Assembly (NCBI GenBank): GCA_910587535.1 | Contig: CAJUKM010000046.1 | Span: 1-5,729, forward strand | DNA: 5,729 nt | Direction of reading: 5' to 3' | DNA from: an uncultured Bacilli bacterium | GTDB lineage: Bacteria; Bacillota_I; Bacilli_A; RF39; UBA660 | Shown: positions 4,926-5,729 of the stretch, piece after piece | Layout: every line of letters begins with the position of its first letter | How positions within the stretch are numbered: the stretch's first letter is position 1 | Notes under the pieces: model-generated | What the model was told of the DNA's origin: nothing | The model's input: only the letters and a program-made list of their open reading frames with translations | Databases searched by the model: none | Translations under genes and position numbers: made by a program

Positions 4926-5729
4926 ATGGAACAAGAAAAAAATAGCATAAAGAATTTTAAGCTTATTTGGCACTACTTAAAAGACAAAAGAGGCAGTGCA
5001 GTAGCGTATGTCGTCTTATTGGTTTTGACGATGTTGCCGTCGATTTGTACGGCATATATCTGGGGTTTAGCATTAGAAGCATTAGTAGTCAAAGACATGA
5101 TGTCATTCACGAAATATATAACAATTTATACGGGAGCATTCTTATTATTTTATACATTCTTACAGATAATAAGAGAGATGATACATAACGATTTAGAGAT
5201 ACATTTTATAAAATCGGCGAGTAAAGACTTATATAAAAAAATAGACGAATTGCCCGCTAAAGCCTTCGAAGAAATGGGTGTTGGAGAGTTTATAAATAGA
5301 CTCAGTTCGGATACCGACAGAGTTATCGAACTACTTGCTAAAATGCTTACGATGATCTGTCGAATCGTCGTAGTGATCGGCATATTCGTAGTCAGTTTAT
5401 TCACTTCGTGGGTATTGGCATTAGAATTAGTCGTATTTTCGGTTATAATGGGATTAATCGCGAACGTATTCTTTCCTAAAATTAAGAAAGAGCAAGAGAA
5501 ATTAAAAGAAGAGTCCGATAAATATATAAAGGTTGCAACAGAGAATATAACCGGAATTCGAGAGATCAAATCTTTAGGAATAAGGAAGTCTATCGAAAAG
5601 ACGATAAACTCTATATTAGATGAATTATATAAACATACGAGAAATATTAGAAAAAGTGAAACTATATATTATAGTTTAAACAACATGACATATTTTATCT
5701 TACAGTTTGTAATTTTATTGACTTGTGGG
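4926..5729 (+). CDS. ABC exporter, transmembrane half (partial, runs off right edge)
   Basis: 268 codons are open to the edge of the window. The sequence matches the type 1 exporter membrane domain (ABC_membrane family) of fused membrane-plus-ATPase half-transporters. Membrane segments lie near 25-50, 64-87, 140-160 and 163-184, and a fifth begins near 254. The first cytoplasmic loop carries YKKIDELPAKAFEE (103-116) followed by GEFINRLSSDTDRV (120-133), the family hallmark. The second carries ENITGIREIKSLG (206-218). The ATP-binding domain (Walker A, ABC signature, Walker B) should follow beyond the edge; such proteins are usually about 570-600 aa. Partners often follow in tandem as a heterodimer. 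The substrate cannot be told from this half: lipids, peptides and drugs are all possible. It has its own promoter behind a terminator, so a link with the sortase locus is not shown. Confidence 0.92.
   Translation, partial: MEQEKNSIKNFKLIWHYLKDKRGSAVAYVVLLVLTMLPSICTAYIWGLALEALVVKDMMSFTKYITIYTGAFLLFYTFLQIIREMIHNDLEIHFIKSASKDLYKKIDELPAKAFEEMGVGEFINRLSSDTDRVIELLAKMLTMICRIVVVIGIFVVSLFTSWVLALELVVFSVIMGLIANVFFPKIKKEQEKLKEESDKYIKVATENITGIREIKSLGIRKSIEKTINSILDELYKHTRNIRKSETIYYSLNNMTYFILQFVILLTCG

Noticed and set aside
4967..5569. Open frames at 4967-5188 (plus) and 5150-5569 (minus)
   Set aside because: Both are shadows of the ABC exporter gene, which is open from 4926 to the edge and carries the family's motifs.
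1..5729. CRISPR array, tRNA, rRNA or insertion sequence
   Set aside because: No spaced direct repeats, cloverleaf, rRNA stretch, transposase or terminal inverted repeats were seen on either strand.

Overview
The window comes from an AT-rich, low-GC Gram-positive bacterium (Bacillota). The evidence is a class B sortase, two secreted proteins with C-terminal sorting signals, strong AAGGAG-type ribosome binding sites, sigma-A type promoters with extended -10 boxes, and U-tailed hairpin terminators. All the genes read with TGG for tryptophan and have no in-frame TGA, so the standard bacterial code fits. The listeria-bacteroides (InlB-B/Flg_new-like) repeats resemble those common in gut Bacilli such as Erysipelotrichales-like or uncultured lineages. 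The species cannot be named from the sequence alone.

Layout: 1-96 is probably the tail of an unrecognised plus-strand gene. At 147-175 a strong hairpin terminator lies between it and the convergent sortase gene (1839-202, minus strand). The sortase is unusually large at 545 aa: about 273 cytoplasmic residues of unrecognised character, one membrane segment, a Pro/Thr-rich stalk, and a class B catalytic domain with H433, C529 and R536. A 187-nt divergent intergenic region (1840-2026) holds the promoters for the sortase and for the first surface protein. It also holds a perfect inverted repeat overlapping the sortase -35 box. Two paralogous surface proteins follow on the plus strand (2027-3379, 450 aa; 3472-4803, 443 aa). 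Each has a signal peptide, a shared unrecognised N-terminal domain, two Flg_new-type repeats, and a sorting signal (QPVTG or NPQTG) with a hydrophobic tail and a basic end. Each ends at its own terminator. After 4845 a near-consensus promoter drives an ABC exporter gene that runs off the right edge.

How the genes work together (inference): the sortase probably anchors the two neighbouring surface proteins to the cell wall, since the [NQ]PxTG signals are of a type used by class B enzymes. No NEAT/haem-uptake genes are visible and no pilin motif was seen, so neither the classic haem-acquisition role of SrtB nor a pilus is supported. The ABC exporter has its own promoter and may be unrelated. 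The least explained parts are the sortase's large cytoplasmic domain and the shared N-terminal domain of the two surface proteins, including four cysteines conserved in both.
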